This document shows, in pieces, positions 1 to 7,327 of a stretch of 18,633 nt of DNA. The stretch covers positions 1 to 18,633 of the forward strand of contig CAJZDJ010000034.1 of the NCBI GenBank assembly GCA_915063485.1, in the 5' to 3' direction. The stretch's first letter is position 1. Each line of letters opens with the position of its first letter. The stretch is from an uncultured Actinomyces sp. Lineage in GTDB: Bacteria; Actinomycetota; Actinomycetes; Actinomycetales; Actinomycetaceae. A model generated the notes under the pieces. The model searched no databases, was not told where the DNA came from, and worked only from the letters and a program-made list of their open reading frames with translations. The position numbers and the translations under genes were made by a program.

Positions 1-113
1 CTAGTTTGGTTTAGGCCAGTTCGGCCCAGTTTTGGCTGCTAAACCCAACAGCTTTACTGCTTTGCGGCTTTGGTTGCTTTTAGGCTTTGGCGGCTTTTGG
101 TTTGCGCCAGGTT

Positions 114-896
114 TTAGGTTAGCTCTGGCGGCAAAACATCAGTTTGGGCCGGCAGGTTAGCGATGCCCATAGGGCAGGTAATGCCATTAGGTCCGTGGTT
201 GCAGTAGCCGCCAGGGTTCTTGTGTAGATAAGCCTGGTGGTACTCCTCGGCCACATAAAATGGCCCGCCCTGGCCAGATTCCAGAGCGGCGGCATCGCCA
301 ATAGTGGTTTGGCAAACGCGCCCGTCACCAAGCTTGTCTAGCTCGCTTTGGAAAGCCTGGCGTAGCGCCGCAGCGACCTGCGCTTGCTGGGGCGTGGTAA
401 CCCAAATCGCGCTGCGATACTGGGTGCCCACATCATTACCATGCCGGTTAGCCTGGGTGGAGTCGTGGTTTTCAAAGAAAACCCGCAACAGATTCTGCCC
501 ACCCACGCCCGCTATGGCCGGGTCATAAACCACGGCCACAGTCTCAGCGTGACCAGTCTGACCAGTGCACACCTCACGGTAGGTGGGGTTGTGGTTGCCT
601 CCACCCATATAGCCCACGGCGGTGGCTAACACCCCGGGCTGGTTCCAGAAAATACGCTCCACACCCCAAAAACAGCCGGCAGCCAGGTAAATAACCTCGG
701 CCCCAGCAGGTAGCAGGTCATCGGCGCGGCTAGCTAAAACCGGGTGAAGCTCTAGACGTTCCAGCAGCGGCTGGCTGTGACCGGCGATAGTGGCCGGCAG
801 AGCGCCAGCAGCGGCGTCGTCGAGATAAGTACTGTCGCAGAGCGGCAACCAATTTTGCTCAGGCCCAGCCGCCCGTGTTGCAGCGGCGTAGCTCAT
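114..896 (-). CDS. msrA: Peptide methionine sulfoxide reductase MsrA
   Basis: Reduces methionine-S-sulfoxide in proteins back to methionine in the cytoplasm, using thioredoxin as electron donor. The protein is 260 residues. The active-site motif GCFWG lies at 74-78 with nucleophile C75, followed by the family blocks NPTYREVC (103-110), TGHAE (114-118) and EEYHQAYLHKNP (217-228). Two C-terminal cysteines, C232 in GYCNHG and C241 in ITCPMG, are in the place of the recycling cysteines of E. coli MsrA. An N-terminal extension of about 68 residues precedes the core, somewhat longer than in the E. coli enzyme. The ATG overlaps the greA stop codon as ATGA, so translational coupling to greA is likely. 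I saw no clear terminator in the 113 bases after its stop. Family assignment is secure. Confidence 0.96.
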   Translation of the reverse strand: MSYAAATRAAGPEQNWLPLCDSTYLDDAAAGALPATIAGHSQPLLERLELHPVLASRADDLLPAGAEVIYLAAGCFWGVERIFWNQPGVLATAVGYMGGGNHNPTYREVCTGQTGHAETVAVVYDPAIAGVGGQNLLRVFFENHDSTQANRHGNDVGTQYRSAIWVTTPQQAQVAAALRQAFQSELDKLGDGRVCQTTIGDAAALESGQGGPFYVAEEYHQAYLHKNPGGYCNHGPNGITCPMGIANLPAQTDVLPPELT

Positions 897-1375
897 AGCT
901 GCTGTACAGACTTGATTTCGGCCTGCAAAACGCGGCCGTTAGGGGCCTTGTAGCTGACAGTCTCGCCAGCCTTGTGTCCCATCAGCGCCTTACCTAGCGG
1001 GGCCTCAGGGGAAAAGACGCGGGCGCCGTCGGGAACATCAGCCGCAATCTCCTGGTTACCCAGCACAAAAACCTGCTCTTTACCGGCAATAATGGCGGTA
1101 ATCAGGGCGCCCTTAGTGACGGTGCCGTCAGAGCTAGCCTGACCCACCTCAGCGTTTTCCAGCATCCCTTCAAGCACCTTAATGCGGGTCTCGTTAAGGG
1201 CAGCTTCCTCACGGGCGGCGTGGTAGCCAGCATTCTCGCGCAGGTCACCCTCCTGGCGGGCCAGCTCAATGCGGCGAGCGATCTCTTTGCGCTCAGTGGT
1301 ACGACGGCGCTCAAGCTCCTCACTTAGACGGTCAAAAGCTTCCTGGGTCAGCCAAGTACGGTTGTCTTCACTCAT
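893..1375 (-). CDS. greA: Transcription elongation factor GreA
   Basis: Rescues backtracked RNA polymerase by entering the secondary channel and stimulating transcript cleavage. The 160-residue length is normal. Residues 9-75 form the antiparallel coiled coil. Its tip carries the GDLRENA motif, with acidic residues D44 and E47 equivalent to the catalytic pair of E. coli GreA. The C-terminal FKBP-like domain ends with the family block around SPEAPLGKALMGHKAGETV. The ATG is preceded by a strong AGGAG ribosome site. The gene lies 34 bases downstream of the hemolysin III-type gene and overlaps msrA by 4 bases, which suggests a three-gene operon. The pairing of greA with an hlyIII-type gene and a cis-prenyl synthase gene is also found in mycobacteria (Rv1080c, Rv1085c, Rv1086). 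Confidence 0.97.
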   Translation of the reverse strand: MSEDNRTWLTQEAFDRLSEELERRRTTERKEIARRIELARQEGDLRENAGYHAAREEAALNETRIKVLEGMLENAEVGQASSDGTVTKGALITAIIAGKEQVFVLGNQEIAADVPDGARVFSPEAPLGKALMGHKAGETVSYKAPNGRVLQAEIKSVQQL

Positions 1376-1409
1376 GTTTTCTCCTAACTTGCCACCTTAA
1401 AAGCCCAGT

Positions 1410-2111
1410 TTAGCCCAATACGGCCATGTAGCAGGCGATACACTGACACACCCAGGCGGCCACAGTGCAGGCATGGAAAATCTCGTGAAACCCAAACCAG
1501 CGCGGCAAAGGATCGGGTTTTTTAAGCGCATAAACCACTGCGCCAAGCGTATAAATTACGCCGCCAGCAGCAATCAAAACGACAATTGCGGCTCCACCGG
1601 CGCGGTAAAGCTCAGGAATAAACCACACGGCCACCCAGCCCAGCACCACATACAAAATCGTGAACAGCCAACGCGGAGCGGTAATCCAACACACATTAGC
1701 CACCATGCCGATCACGGCCCCCGTCCAGATAATGCCCAGCACTAGGCGCTGATGATCCGGGGTCATTAGGGCCAAAGCCAGGGGAGTGTAGGTGCCGGCA
1801 ATCAGCAGATAAATATTGGCGTGGTCAATGCGGCGTAGCAGCTGCGAAACCTTAATCGGGAAATGCCCGTTAGAGATGTGGTACACCCCAGAGTTGGCGA
1901 AAAGCAGCAGTGAACAGGCCAAATACACAGCGCTGCCGATTTTTAAGGTGGTGGTAGGGGCTAAAACTGTCAGCACGATGCAGGCAGCCAAAGCCAGTGG
2001 CGCGGTAATGGCGTGAATCCAACCGCGCAGCTTAGGTTTGATTAATTTAAGGGCTTCACCGGCTGAGGCAAGTGAGTCACTAGAAAGCGAGAGTGCTTTG
2101 GCGGCTGCCAT
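1410..2111 (-). CDS. Hemolysin III / PAQR-family membrane protein
   Basis: Seven-transmembrane protein of the hemolysin III (YqfA/PAQR, CREST superfamily) group, 233 residues from the chosen start. The family motifs are visible: S-x3-H in SGVYH, RIDHANIYLLIAGTYTP, and H-x3-H in GFHEIFH near the C-terminus. These conserved Ser, Asp and His residues form a metal site in the superfamily. The cellular role in bacteria is not settled; links to membrane lipid homeostasis have been proposed. The ATG at 2111 is preferred over one 10 codons upstream because GGGAGG sits five bases before it. It is probably the first gene of an operon with greA and msrA, and its upstream region holds the TACG-N4-CGTA array at 2146-2172. 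Confidence 0.92.
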   Translation of the reverse strand: MAAAKALSLSSDSLASAGEALKLIKPKLRGWIHAITAPLALAACIVLTVLAPTTTLKIGSAVYLACSLLLFANSGVYHISNGHFPIKVSQLLRRIDHANIYLLIAGTYTPLALALMTPDHQRLVLGIIWTGAVIGMVANVCWITAPRWLFTILYVVLGWVAVWFIPELYRAGGAAIVVLIAAGGVIYTLGAVVYALKKPDPLPRWFGFHEIFHACTVAAWVCQCIACYMAVLG

Positions 2112-2145
2112 ATGAACCTCCCAGTAGCTTGTTAGGAACAAAAGC

Positions 2146-2172
2146 TACGCTACCGTAAGTTACGCTTGCGTA
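2146..2172. promoter_or_regulatory. Tandem TACG-N4-CGTA operator-like palindromes
   Basis: Two copies of TACG-N4-CGTA lie head to tail at 2146-2157 and 2161-2172, 15 bases centre to centre. They share a further perfect palindrome CGTAA-G-TTACG at 2154-2164. A wider inverted pair AGCTAC/GTAGCT (2143-2148, 2174-2179) encloses both. The 10-mer CGCTACCGTA from the first copy recurs at 2215-2224, overlapping a possible uppS -10 box TATATA (2223-2228). A possible hlyIII -10 (TAGCTT on minus, 2142-2147) overlaps the left edge. The size and symmetry fit paired dimer sites of a TetR-like repressor acting on both divergent promoters; the regulator is not identified. Confidence 0.6.
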
Positions 2173-2278
2173 GGTAGCTATTTGATAAAGCGAACACCAC
2201 AAGGCCTGATTAGGCGCTACCGTATATAGCATGGCCGTAAAAGCAGATCGGCCTGTACCTGTATGCAAGGAGCTGAAA

Positions 2279-3040
2279 ATGGCTGGCGACAACCTGCTCT
2301 ATGACGTTTACGAACGCCGGTTGTTGGCGCAGCTTGATCGCTCTAAAGTTCCCGCACACGTAGGTGTGATCCTTGACGGCAACCGCCGCTGGGCTAAATC
2401 CCTAGGGGTGGGCGCCGCTCACGGACACCGGCGCGGGGCAGATAAAATCGCCGAATTTTTAGGTTGGGCCGAAAACGCCGGGGTTAAGATCGTCACCCTC
2501 TGGCTACTGAGCACCGATAATCTCTCGCGTGACCCAGAAGAATTAGCGCCGCTGCTAGACATCATTGCTAGCGCCGTCGAAAACCTGGCCGCCACCGGCC
2601 GCTGGCGACTGCGCATTGTGGGCAGCGTGGAATTACTACCCCAACCGGTGGCGCAGCGGCTACTGACGGCAGTAGAGTCCACCAGTGCCATTGAAGGCAT
2701 GGAAGTTAATGTGGCCGTGGGCTACGGCGGGCGTGAAGAAATCGCCCAGGCAGTGCGTGACGCCCTCGCTGAGGCTGCCGCCCAGGGGCGCACCCTAGAA
2801 GAAGTGGCCCACAGTCTGTCTGTGCGTGACATTGCTGAGCACCTGTACACCAAGGGCCAGCCTGACCCGGATCTGCTGATCCGCACCTCGGGCGAGCAGC
2901 GTCTTTCGGGCTTCCTGCTGTGGCAGTCAGTGCACTCGGAATACTACTTCTGCGAGGTTAACTGGCCGGCCTTTAGGCACATCGATTTCCTGCGCGCGCT
3001 ACGCGACTATGCCCACCGCGAGCGCCGCATGGGTAAGTAG
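2279..3040 (+). CDS. Short-chain Z-isoprenyl diphosphate synthase (UppS family)
   Basis: cis-Prenyltransferase that condenses isopentenyl diphosphate with an allylic diphosphate. It is 253 residues from the ATG at 2279, chosen because AAGGAG lies six bases upstream; a start at 2231 would add 16 residues with no good ribosome site. Family motifs: ILDGNRRWAK with catalytic D33, HGHRRGADKI, STDN, NVAVGYGGREEI, RTSGEQRLSGFLLWQ and SEYYF. The C-terminal half closely resembles Rv1086 of M. tuberculosis, which makes omega,E,Z-farnesyl diphosphate (C15). Residues L76-L77 before STDN, and NLSRD after it, replace the Ala-Phe and NWxRP pattern of long-chain undecaprenyl synthases. This supports a short product, inferred rather than shown. 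It diverges from the hlyIII gene, as the Rv1085c/Rv1086 pair does. Confidence 0.93.
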   Translation: MAGDNLLYDVYERRLLAQLDRSKVPAHVGVILDGNRRWAKSLGVGAAHGHRRGADKIAEFLGWAENAGVKIVTLWLLSTDNLSRDPEELAPLLDIIASAVENLAATGRWRLRIVGSVELLPQPVAQRLLTAVESTSAIEGMEVNVAVGYGGREEIAQAVRDALAEAAAQGRTLEEVAHSLSVRDIAEHLYTKGQPDPDLLIRTSGEQRLSGFLLWQSVHSEYYFCEVNWPAFRHIDFLRALRDYAHRERRMGK

Positions 3041-3055
3041 CTTACCGAGCCAGTT

Positions 3056-3325
3056 TTAGTTCTCTTTAAGCCAGTAATAGTGCTTATAGGCGGCAAAAGC
3101 TGCGCCCGCAAAGGGAACTATAAAGATGATCAGCGTGTAAATCATGCGGTCATAAAAACTGCGCTTACCGGCAAACAAGACATAGACCACTGCCGCGCAG
3201 TCAACTAGGGCCAGCAGCGTCATTACGATTTGGGCAAACAATTTTGGCCTTAAATTTGTGGGTAGTTCCAGGGCCTTTAGCAGGCCAGGGGCATAAGGCG
3301 GGGGTGGCTGGTGGGCCACCCCCAA
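3056..3325 (-). CDS. Small two-helix membrane protein, function unknown
   Basis: An 89-residue hypothetical protein. A proline-rich N-terminus (PPPP at 7-10) is followed by two hydrophobic segments at about 33-52 and 61-80, then a short basic/aromatic tail KHYYWLKEN. The second segment, with a Pro near its middle, faintly resembles PLD-nuclease N-terminal anchors or DUF-type actinobacterial membrane proteins, but I cannot name a family. The start used is TTG at 3325, with AGGGA about ten bases upstream; a GTG at 3319 is an alternative. It ends 15 bases from the convergent prenyl synthase gene and follows the sugar kinase gene after 46 bases. Length, membrane pattern and fit between its neighbours support it as a real gene. 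Confidence 0.68.
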   Translation of the reverse strand: MGVAHQPPPPYAPGLLKALELPTNLRPKLFAQIVMTLLALVDCAAVVYVLFAGKRSFYDRMIYTLIIFIVPFAGAAFAAYKHYYWLKEN

Positions 3326-3327
3326 TC

Positions 3328-3355
3328 CGATTAGGTCCCTAAACGTCCCTAATCG
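3328..3355. repeat. Inverted repeat upstream of small membrane gene
   Basis: CGATTAGG at 3328-3335 and its perfect complement CCTAATCG at 3348-3355 flank a 12-base spacer that carries a further TCCCTAA direct repeat. It sits between the kinase stop codon and the TTG start of the small membrane protein gene, only two bases before that start. It could be an operator or a translational hairpin for the small gene. It lacks a T-run, so a terminator is less likely. Confidence 0.5.
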
Positions 3356-3371
3356 CGTTTATGCCTGAAAC

Positions 3372-4520
3372 TTAGCAGTTTCCGCAGCACTCGTGCTTAG
3401 TCTCTTCAGCTGCGCCTTCGGGCGCGGCGGGGGCGACTGCGTTCTTAGGTGCGGTTTCTTCAGCTGCGCTCTTAGGCGCGTCTGAGGTAACTGCCTCTTC
3501 GTGAGTGACAACTTCCTCTTCCTGCACTGCGGCAGCGGCGGCCTCTAGCTCAGCGCGGTAGGCGGGTTGTGCTTCGATCAAAGCGCACGCCCTAGCAATG
3601 ACCTCTAGCTCAGCGCGGGTAGGCGGGTTAGCGCCCGGGCGCGAAACGGTGATGGCGGCAATTGCAATGGCGTGGGCGATTACGCGGCGCAGGGCTTCTT
3701 CGCTGATGTTGTGTAGCGCCTCGCGGTTTTCGGCGCCCAGCAGGCCTTCAGTCCACAGCCCGTCGATGATGCCGCCCATGAAGGAGTCGCCGGCACCTAC
3801 CGTGTCTGCTACTATAGCCGGCTGGGAGGGTACTTCCAGGCGCAGGCCTGAGGAGGTTACTGCTAGGGCGCCCTCGGGGCCACGGGTAACCACCGCAATG
3901 GCCGGGCCTAGCTCCAGCCAGGAACGCAGGGTTTCTTCCTGGTCAGCGCCGCTAGTTAGCCACTCCAGGTCTTCGTCGGAGCACTTAACTACGTCTGAGG
4001 CGGCGATTAGACGCTCTACCAGCGGGCGGGCGTCACCGGGGGTGCCCATCAGCTGGGGGCGTACGTTGGGGTCGTAAGTGATGGTGGAGGTCTGGCGGTA
4101 AGCTGCCAGAACGGCCTGCACGGTTAGGCGCCCCGGCTCCATAATCGCGCCGATAGAACCAGTGTGCACCGCTAGCGGGATGTTCTTGGAGGGAGCCGGC
4201 GTGGGCGGGTTCCAATCCAGGTCAAAACGGTAGGTGGCGGCGCCGTCGTCGCCAATAACGGCAACAGCGGTGGAGGTGGCTTCAGCCCCGTCAGAGCCCT
4301 CAACTAGGGCAACACCGTTAGATTCAAGGTGCTTGCGGATTAGCTCGCCGCGTTCGTCCTTGCCGATCCAGCACACCAACTCGGCTTGACGGTCTAGGCG
4401 TGCTAGCCCCAGGGCCACGTTCGCCGGGGACCCACCCGGAATTTCCTTAGTGGTGGCGTCCAAGCCGACGACGACGTCGACAAGAGCCTCACCAATAACT
4501 AATACGCGCGGTTCGCTCAT
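3372..4520 (-). CDS. PfkB-family carbohydrate (fructo)kinase with Cys-ended tail
   Basis: ATP-dependent sugar kinase of the ribokinase/PfkB family, most like fructokinases; the substrate is inferred only. The N-terminal signature GGSPANVALGLARLDR lies at 29-44. The C-terminal signature DTVGAGDSFMGG at 239-250 carries the catalytic base D245. The kinase core ends near residue 310, the usual length for the family. Residues 311-382 form an unusual Ala/Glu-rich, probably disordered tail (repeats of SAAEETAPKN, APEGAAEET type) that ends in HECCGNC, a possible metal-binding or redox group. The tail also contains a near-duplicate of the DNA encoding RAELE. A GAAGGA ribosome site precedes the ATG. 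The gene follows xseB by 37 bases, so cotranscription with xseAB is likely. Confidence 0.88.
   Translation of the reverse strand: MSEPRVLVIGEALVDVVVGLDATTKEIPGGSPANVALGLARLDRQAELVCWIGKDERGELIRKHLESNGVALVEGSDGAEATSTAVAVIGDDGAATYRFDLDWNPPTPAPSKNIPLAVHTGSIGAIMEPGRLTVQAVLAAYRQTSTITYDPNVRPQLMGTPGDARPLVERLIAASDVVKCSDEDLEWLTSGADQEETLRSWLELGPAIAVVTRGPEGALAVTSSGLRLEVPSQPAIVADTVGAGDSFMGGIIDGLWTEGLLGAENREALHNISEEALRRVIAHAIAIAAITVSRPGANPPTRAELEVIARACALIEAQPAYRAELEAAAAAVQEEEVVTHEEAVTSDAPKSAAEETAPKNAVAPAAPEGAAEETKHECCGNC
3542..3629. repeat. Near-duplicate 27/28-base direct repeat in kinase tail
   Basis: The stretches 3542-3568 and 3602-3629 are identical apart from one G present only in the second, and start 60 bases apart. 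Both encode RAELE on the minus strand, but the single-base difference makes the flanking part read as NPPT in one copy and QPAY in the other. The repeat suggests that the C-terminal extension of the kinase grew by local duplication. Confidence 0.8.
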
Positions 4521-4557
4521 TAGGCTTCCTTCGATTTGTGGCTGCAGTGCTTGTAAA

Positions 4558-4785
4558 TCAGCTCTGATCGCTTTGGGTGGCTGCTTCTAGGCGGGCTCGG
4601 GCCTGGTCTAACCAGTTTTGGCAGTGCGTGGCCAGAGCCTCACCACGTTCCCACATGGCCAAAGATTGCTCCAGAGGGGCGTCGCCGGCCTCAAGTTGGC
4701 GTACTACCTGAGCTAACTCAGCGCGGGCCTGCTCATAAGTGAGCTGGTCAACTTCGGTCGGTTGGGTGGATGTGGGTGTGGTCAT
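4558..4785 (-). CDS. xseB: Exodeoxyribonuclease VII small subunit
   Basis: Small subunit of exonuclease VII, which degrades single-stranded DNA to oligonucleotides; several small subunits bind one large subunit. The 75-residue length is typical. The conserved pattern LTYEQARAELAQVVRQLE, followed by PLEQSLAMWERGEALATHC, is diagnostic and predicts the two-helix fold. The ATG has no clear ribosome site (preceding bases ACACAATCAGACT). xseA lies directly upstream, with 69 bases between its stop and this start, so the two form the usual xseAB pair. Confidence 0.95.
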   Translation of the reverse strand: MTTPTSTQPTEVDQLTYEQARAELAQVVRQLEAGDAPLEQSLAMWERGEALATHCQNWLDQARARLEAATQSDQS

Positions 4786-4834
4786 AGTCTGATTGTGTCA
4801 TGAAGTTGTGTTTTTGGGTGGGTCTGGTCTTATT

Positions 4835-4864
4835 TTGGGTTAGTCGAGCTTGGGTTAGTCGAGC
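4835..4864. repeat. 15-base tandem repeat at the xseA stop
   Basis: TTGGGTTAGTCGAGC occurs twice in perfect tandem (4835-4849 and 4850-4864). The second copy contains the xseA stop codon. Read on the minus strand, the gene end ...KRLD-stop is followed in frame by PKLD-stop, so the duplication created a second in-frame TAA 15 bases downstream. Confidence 0.85.
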
Positions 4865-6225
4865 CGCTTAGGGTTAGTCCCCATCACCTGTGCGATTAGC
4901 GAGCCGTGGGCCACAATGGCTTCCAGCAGGGTGCCGCGTTTGAGCTGGTCTACTTCAGTGACCACAGCCCCATTAGATTGGCGTAAAACCGCGTATCCAC
5001 GGTCAAGTACTGCTTGGGGGCTAAGCGCGCGCAGTTTAGCTAGATCCGTGTGTAGCTGGGCTTGGCTAAGGGCCAGTTGGTGGTCTACTGCCCGGCGCAT
5101 ACGCTGAGTCAGTTCGCGGTCTTCTGCTTGACGCAAATTAACGACGGCGTCGGGTTGGCTCAGCACCGGGCGCGAACGCAGCTGCTCTAGGCCCTGCTGC
5201 TCACGCTCCAGGCGGGCCTGCCAGGCGGTGCGCCCCGCAGTCACGGTGGCCTCCAGACTGGCTAGCTCCTCAAGCAGATCAGGCACGATCCGTCGGGCGG
5301 CGTCGGTGGGGGTGGAGGCGCGAAAATCGGCCACCAGATCCAGCAGCGGGCAGTCGGTTTCGTGACCAATAGCGCTTACTAGCGGGGTGCGGCAGGCGCC
5401 AGCGGCGCGCACCAGGGCCTCATCGCTAAAAGGCAGCAGGTCCTCGACCGCCCCGCCGCCTCGGGCCACAACAATCACATCTACTTGCTCGATTTGGTCC
5501 AGCTCAGCAATGGCTCGGGACACTTCGGCGACGGCGTAGGCCCCCTGCACAGCCACCTCACGGATTTCAAAGCGGGTGGCGGGCCAACGCAGGCGGGCGT
5601 TGTTAATGACGTCGTCCTTAGCTTTAGCTTGCCGCCCACAAACCAGCCCCACCACGCGCGGCAAGAAGGGCAGCGGACGCTTACGGGAGGGGTCAAATAG
5701 ACCCTCAGCAGCCAAGGCGCGGCGCAGGCGCTCAATTTGGGCTAGTAACTGACCTAAACCAACCGGCCTGATCTCGTCAGCCACCAGCTGGAAAGAGCCG
5801 CGCTTGAGCCAGTAGGTGGGTTTAGCGTGCAGCACCACCTGGCTGCCTTCCTCCAACGGCGAATCCATGGCGGCCAGCACCTTGGCGTAGGTGGCTACCG
5901 TCATGGAGGCCTCAGTTTCACTGTCGCGCAAGGTCATAAACGCCATAGAGGCACCCCTGCGTGGGTTGAACTGCACCACCTGGCCGCTGACCCACACCGG
6001 CGTCATCTTGGACATGTAGGACTCCACTTTTTGCGCCAGCAACCGCAGCGGCCAAGGGTTTTCAGCAGTGGTGTCGCGGGCCAGGGCGGCCAGTTGGCGT
6101 CCGCCACCGTTGGGGGAGGCCTGGCTAGTTACGGCCTGGTTAGCTACGGCCGGGCTAGTTGCGTTGGGGGCGCCCGAATTTACGCCGACGGCGTGGGGCG
6201 GGTTACTACTTGTCACGGCTACCAC
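4855..6225 (-). CDS. xseA: Exodeoxyribonuclease VII large subunit
   Basis: Catalytic subunit of exonuclease VII, acting on single-stranded DNA in repair. The N-terminal OB-fold domain begins around [16 protein letters not shown] and includes [10 protein letters not shown]. The catalytic domain follows, with [35 protein letters not shown] and [13 protein letters not shown], then a long coiled-coil region and the C-terminal LDRGYAVLR segment. The open frame extends to a TTG at 6279 inside the divergent ispH gene. I place the start at GTG 6225 (456 residues); GTG 6216 is equally possible, and neither has a good ribosome site. The roughly 50 residues before the OB fold are low-complexity. Head-to-head xseA and ispH is a conserved actinobacterial arrangement. 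Confidence 0.93.
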   Translation of the reverse strand: MVAVTSSNPPHAVGVNSGAPNATSPAVANQAVTSQASPNGGGRQLAALARDTTAENPWPLRLLAQKVESYMSKMTPVWVSGQVVQFNPRRGASMAFMTLRDSETEASMTVATYAKVLAAMDSPLEEGSQVVLHAKPTYWLKRGSFQLVADEIRPVGLGQLLAQIERLRRALAAEGLFDPSRKRPLPFLPRVVGLVCGRQAKAKDDVINNARLRWPATRFEIREVAVQGAYAVAEVSRAIAELDQIEQVDVIVVARGGGAVEDLLPFSDEALVRAAGACRTPLVSAIGHETDCPLLDLVADFRASTPTDAARRIVPDLLEELASLEATVTAGRTAWQARLEREQQGLEQLRSRPVLSQPDAVVNLRQAEDRELTQRMRRAVDHQLALSQAQLHTDLAKLRALSPQAVLDRGYAVLRQSNGAVVTEVDQLKRGTLLEAIVAHGSLIAQVMGTNPKRLD

Positions 6226-6244
6226 TGTGCCACGAATACAGGCC

Positions 6245-6259
6245 AGGTACCCTGTACCT
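6245..6259 (+). promoter_or_regulatory. ispH promoter with 15-base palindrome
   Basis: A perfect palindrome AGGTAC-CCT-GTACCT occupies the 15 bases directly before the ispH ATG. It contains TACCCT (6248-6253), a TANNNT-type -10 box whose end is six bases from the ATG, so transcription probably starts at the A of the start codon (leaderless). A regulator bound at the palindrome would cover the -10 box. No ribosome site is present. No convincing -35 was seen. Confidence 0.55.
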
Positions 6260-7288
6260 ATGACCACAGCCTCGCCCAAAAAACTTCTGCTGGCAGCCCC
6301 ACGCGGATACTGCGCTGGCGTTGACCGCGCCGTGGACGCCGTCGAGAAAGCCCTAGCCCACTACGGAGCCCCCATTTACGTGCGCAAAGAGATTGTGCAC
6401 AACAAGTACGTGGTGGAGGCGCTCAGCCGTCGCGGAGCCATTTTTGTCAACGAAACCGATGAGGTGCCCCCGGGCGCTCGCGTAGTGTTCTCAGCCCACG
6501 GTGTGTCCCCGGCAGTGCATGAGCAGGCCGCCGCCCGCCACCTGGCCACCATTGACGCCACCTGCCCGCTGGTAACCAAAGTGCACAAGCAGGCGGTGCG
6601 TTTCGCCAAGGGCGACTACGACATCATCTTGGTGGGCCACAGCGGACATGAAGAGGTGGAGGGTACCCAAGGTGAGGCCCCAGAGCACATTCAGGTAGTT
6701 AACGGCCCTGAAGAAGTAGACCAGGTGCAGGTGCGTAACCCTGAAAAGGTAGTGTGGATTTCGCAAACCACCCTAAGCGTGGATGAAACCATGGAAACCG
6801 TGCGTCGCCTGCGTGAACGTTTCCCGGCCATGATTGACCCGCCCAGCGACGACATTTGCTACGCCACCCAAAACCGCCAGGCCGCCGTCAAGCAGATGGC
6901 TCCGCGCGCTGACGTGGTGATTGTGGTGGGTTCAGGTAACTCCTCCAACTCGGTGCGCCTAAAGGAAGTGGCCCTAGAAGCCGGCGCTAAGGCCGCCTAC
7001 CGGGTGGATTACGCCAGTGAAATCGATCCCAGCTGGCTAGAGCAGGCCCAGAGCGTGGGGCTAACCTCAGGGGCGTCCGTGCCCGAAATTTTGGTGCGCG
7101 AAGTGGTACAAAAGCTAGCGGAATACGGCTTCACCGACGTCGAGGAACTACGCACGGCCACAGAAAACATTGCTTTCTCGCTGCCCAAGAACCTGCGCGC
7201 GGATCTAAAAGCCGCCGAGGCTGACGGCGAGGGTGAGCCGCGCCCCCTTCACGCCCGCCGCGAACCGGCCCCTGACCACACCTGTTAG
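6260..7288 (+). CDS. ispH: 4-hydroxy-3-methylbut-2-enyl diphosphate reductase IspH
   Basis: Last enzyme of the MEP pathway: reduces HMBPP to isopentenyl and dimethylallyl diphosphate, using an iron-sulfur cluster in the cytoplasm. It is 342 residues from the ATG at 6260; the open frame runs further upstream but that part overlaps xseA. The cluster ligands are C18 (PRGYCAG), C102 (DATCPLVTK) and C200 ([11 protein letters not shown]). Substrate residues H47 (EIVHN), H80 (SAHGVSP), E132 in HEEVEGT, and SGNSSNS are present. The C-terminus adds about 25 mostly charged residues, ending in HTC, beyond the usual fold. It supplies the substrate for the cis-prenyl synthase encoded at 2279-3040. It is probably translated from a leaderless mRNA. 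Confidence 0.97.
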   Translation: MTTASPKKLLLAAPRGYCAGVDRAVDAVEKALAHYGAPIYVRKEIVHNKYVVEALSRRGAIFVNETDEVPPGARVVFSAHGVSPAVHEQAAARHLATIDATCPLVTKVHKQAVRFAKGDYDIILVGHSGHEEVEGTQGEAPEHIQVVNGPEEVDQVQVRNPEKVVWISQTTLSVDETMETVRRLRERFPAMIDPPSDDICYATQNRQAAVKQMAPRADVVIVVGSGNSSNSVRLKEVALEAGAKAAYRVDYASEIDPSWLEQAQSVGLTSGASVPEILVREVVQKLAEYGFTDVEELRTATENIAFSLPKNLRADLKAAEADGEGEPRPLHARREPAPDHTC

Positions 7289-7296
7289 CGTAACTT

Positions 7297-7320
7297 TAGG
7301 GGCCCTTAAACCCCTAGACT
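7297..7320 (+). promoter_or_regulatory. htpX promoter: -10 box and inverted repeat
   Basis: TAGACT at 7315-7320 is a TANNNT -10 box seven bases before the htpX ATG, consistent with a leaderless transcript. An inverted repeat TAGGGG (7297-7302) / CCCCTA (7311-7316) with an 8-base spacer overlaps its upstream edge and could be an operator, or a weak hairpin ending the ispH transcript. Confidence 0.45.
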
Positions 7321-7327
7321 TACCTTC

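Noticed and set aside
6068..6259. Upstream extension of the ispH open frame (64 extra codons)
   Set aside because: It lies over the N-terminal part of xseA on the other strand, has no ribosome site, and IspH proteins start close to the PRGYCAG motif, as the ATG at 6260 gives.
6226..6279. Extended xseA start at TTG 6279
   Set aside because: It would run across the ispH promoter and start codon; the added residues have no family resemblance, and a GTG is available at 6225.
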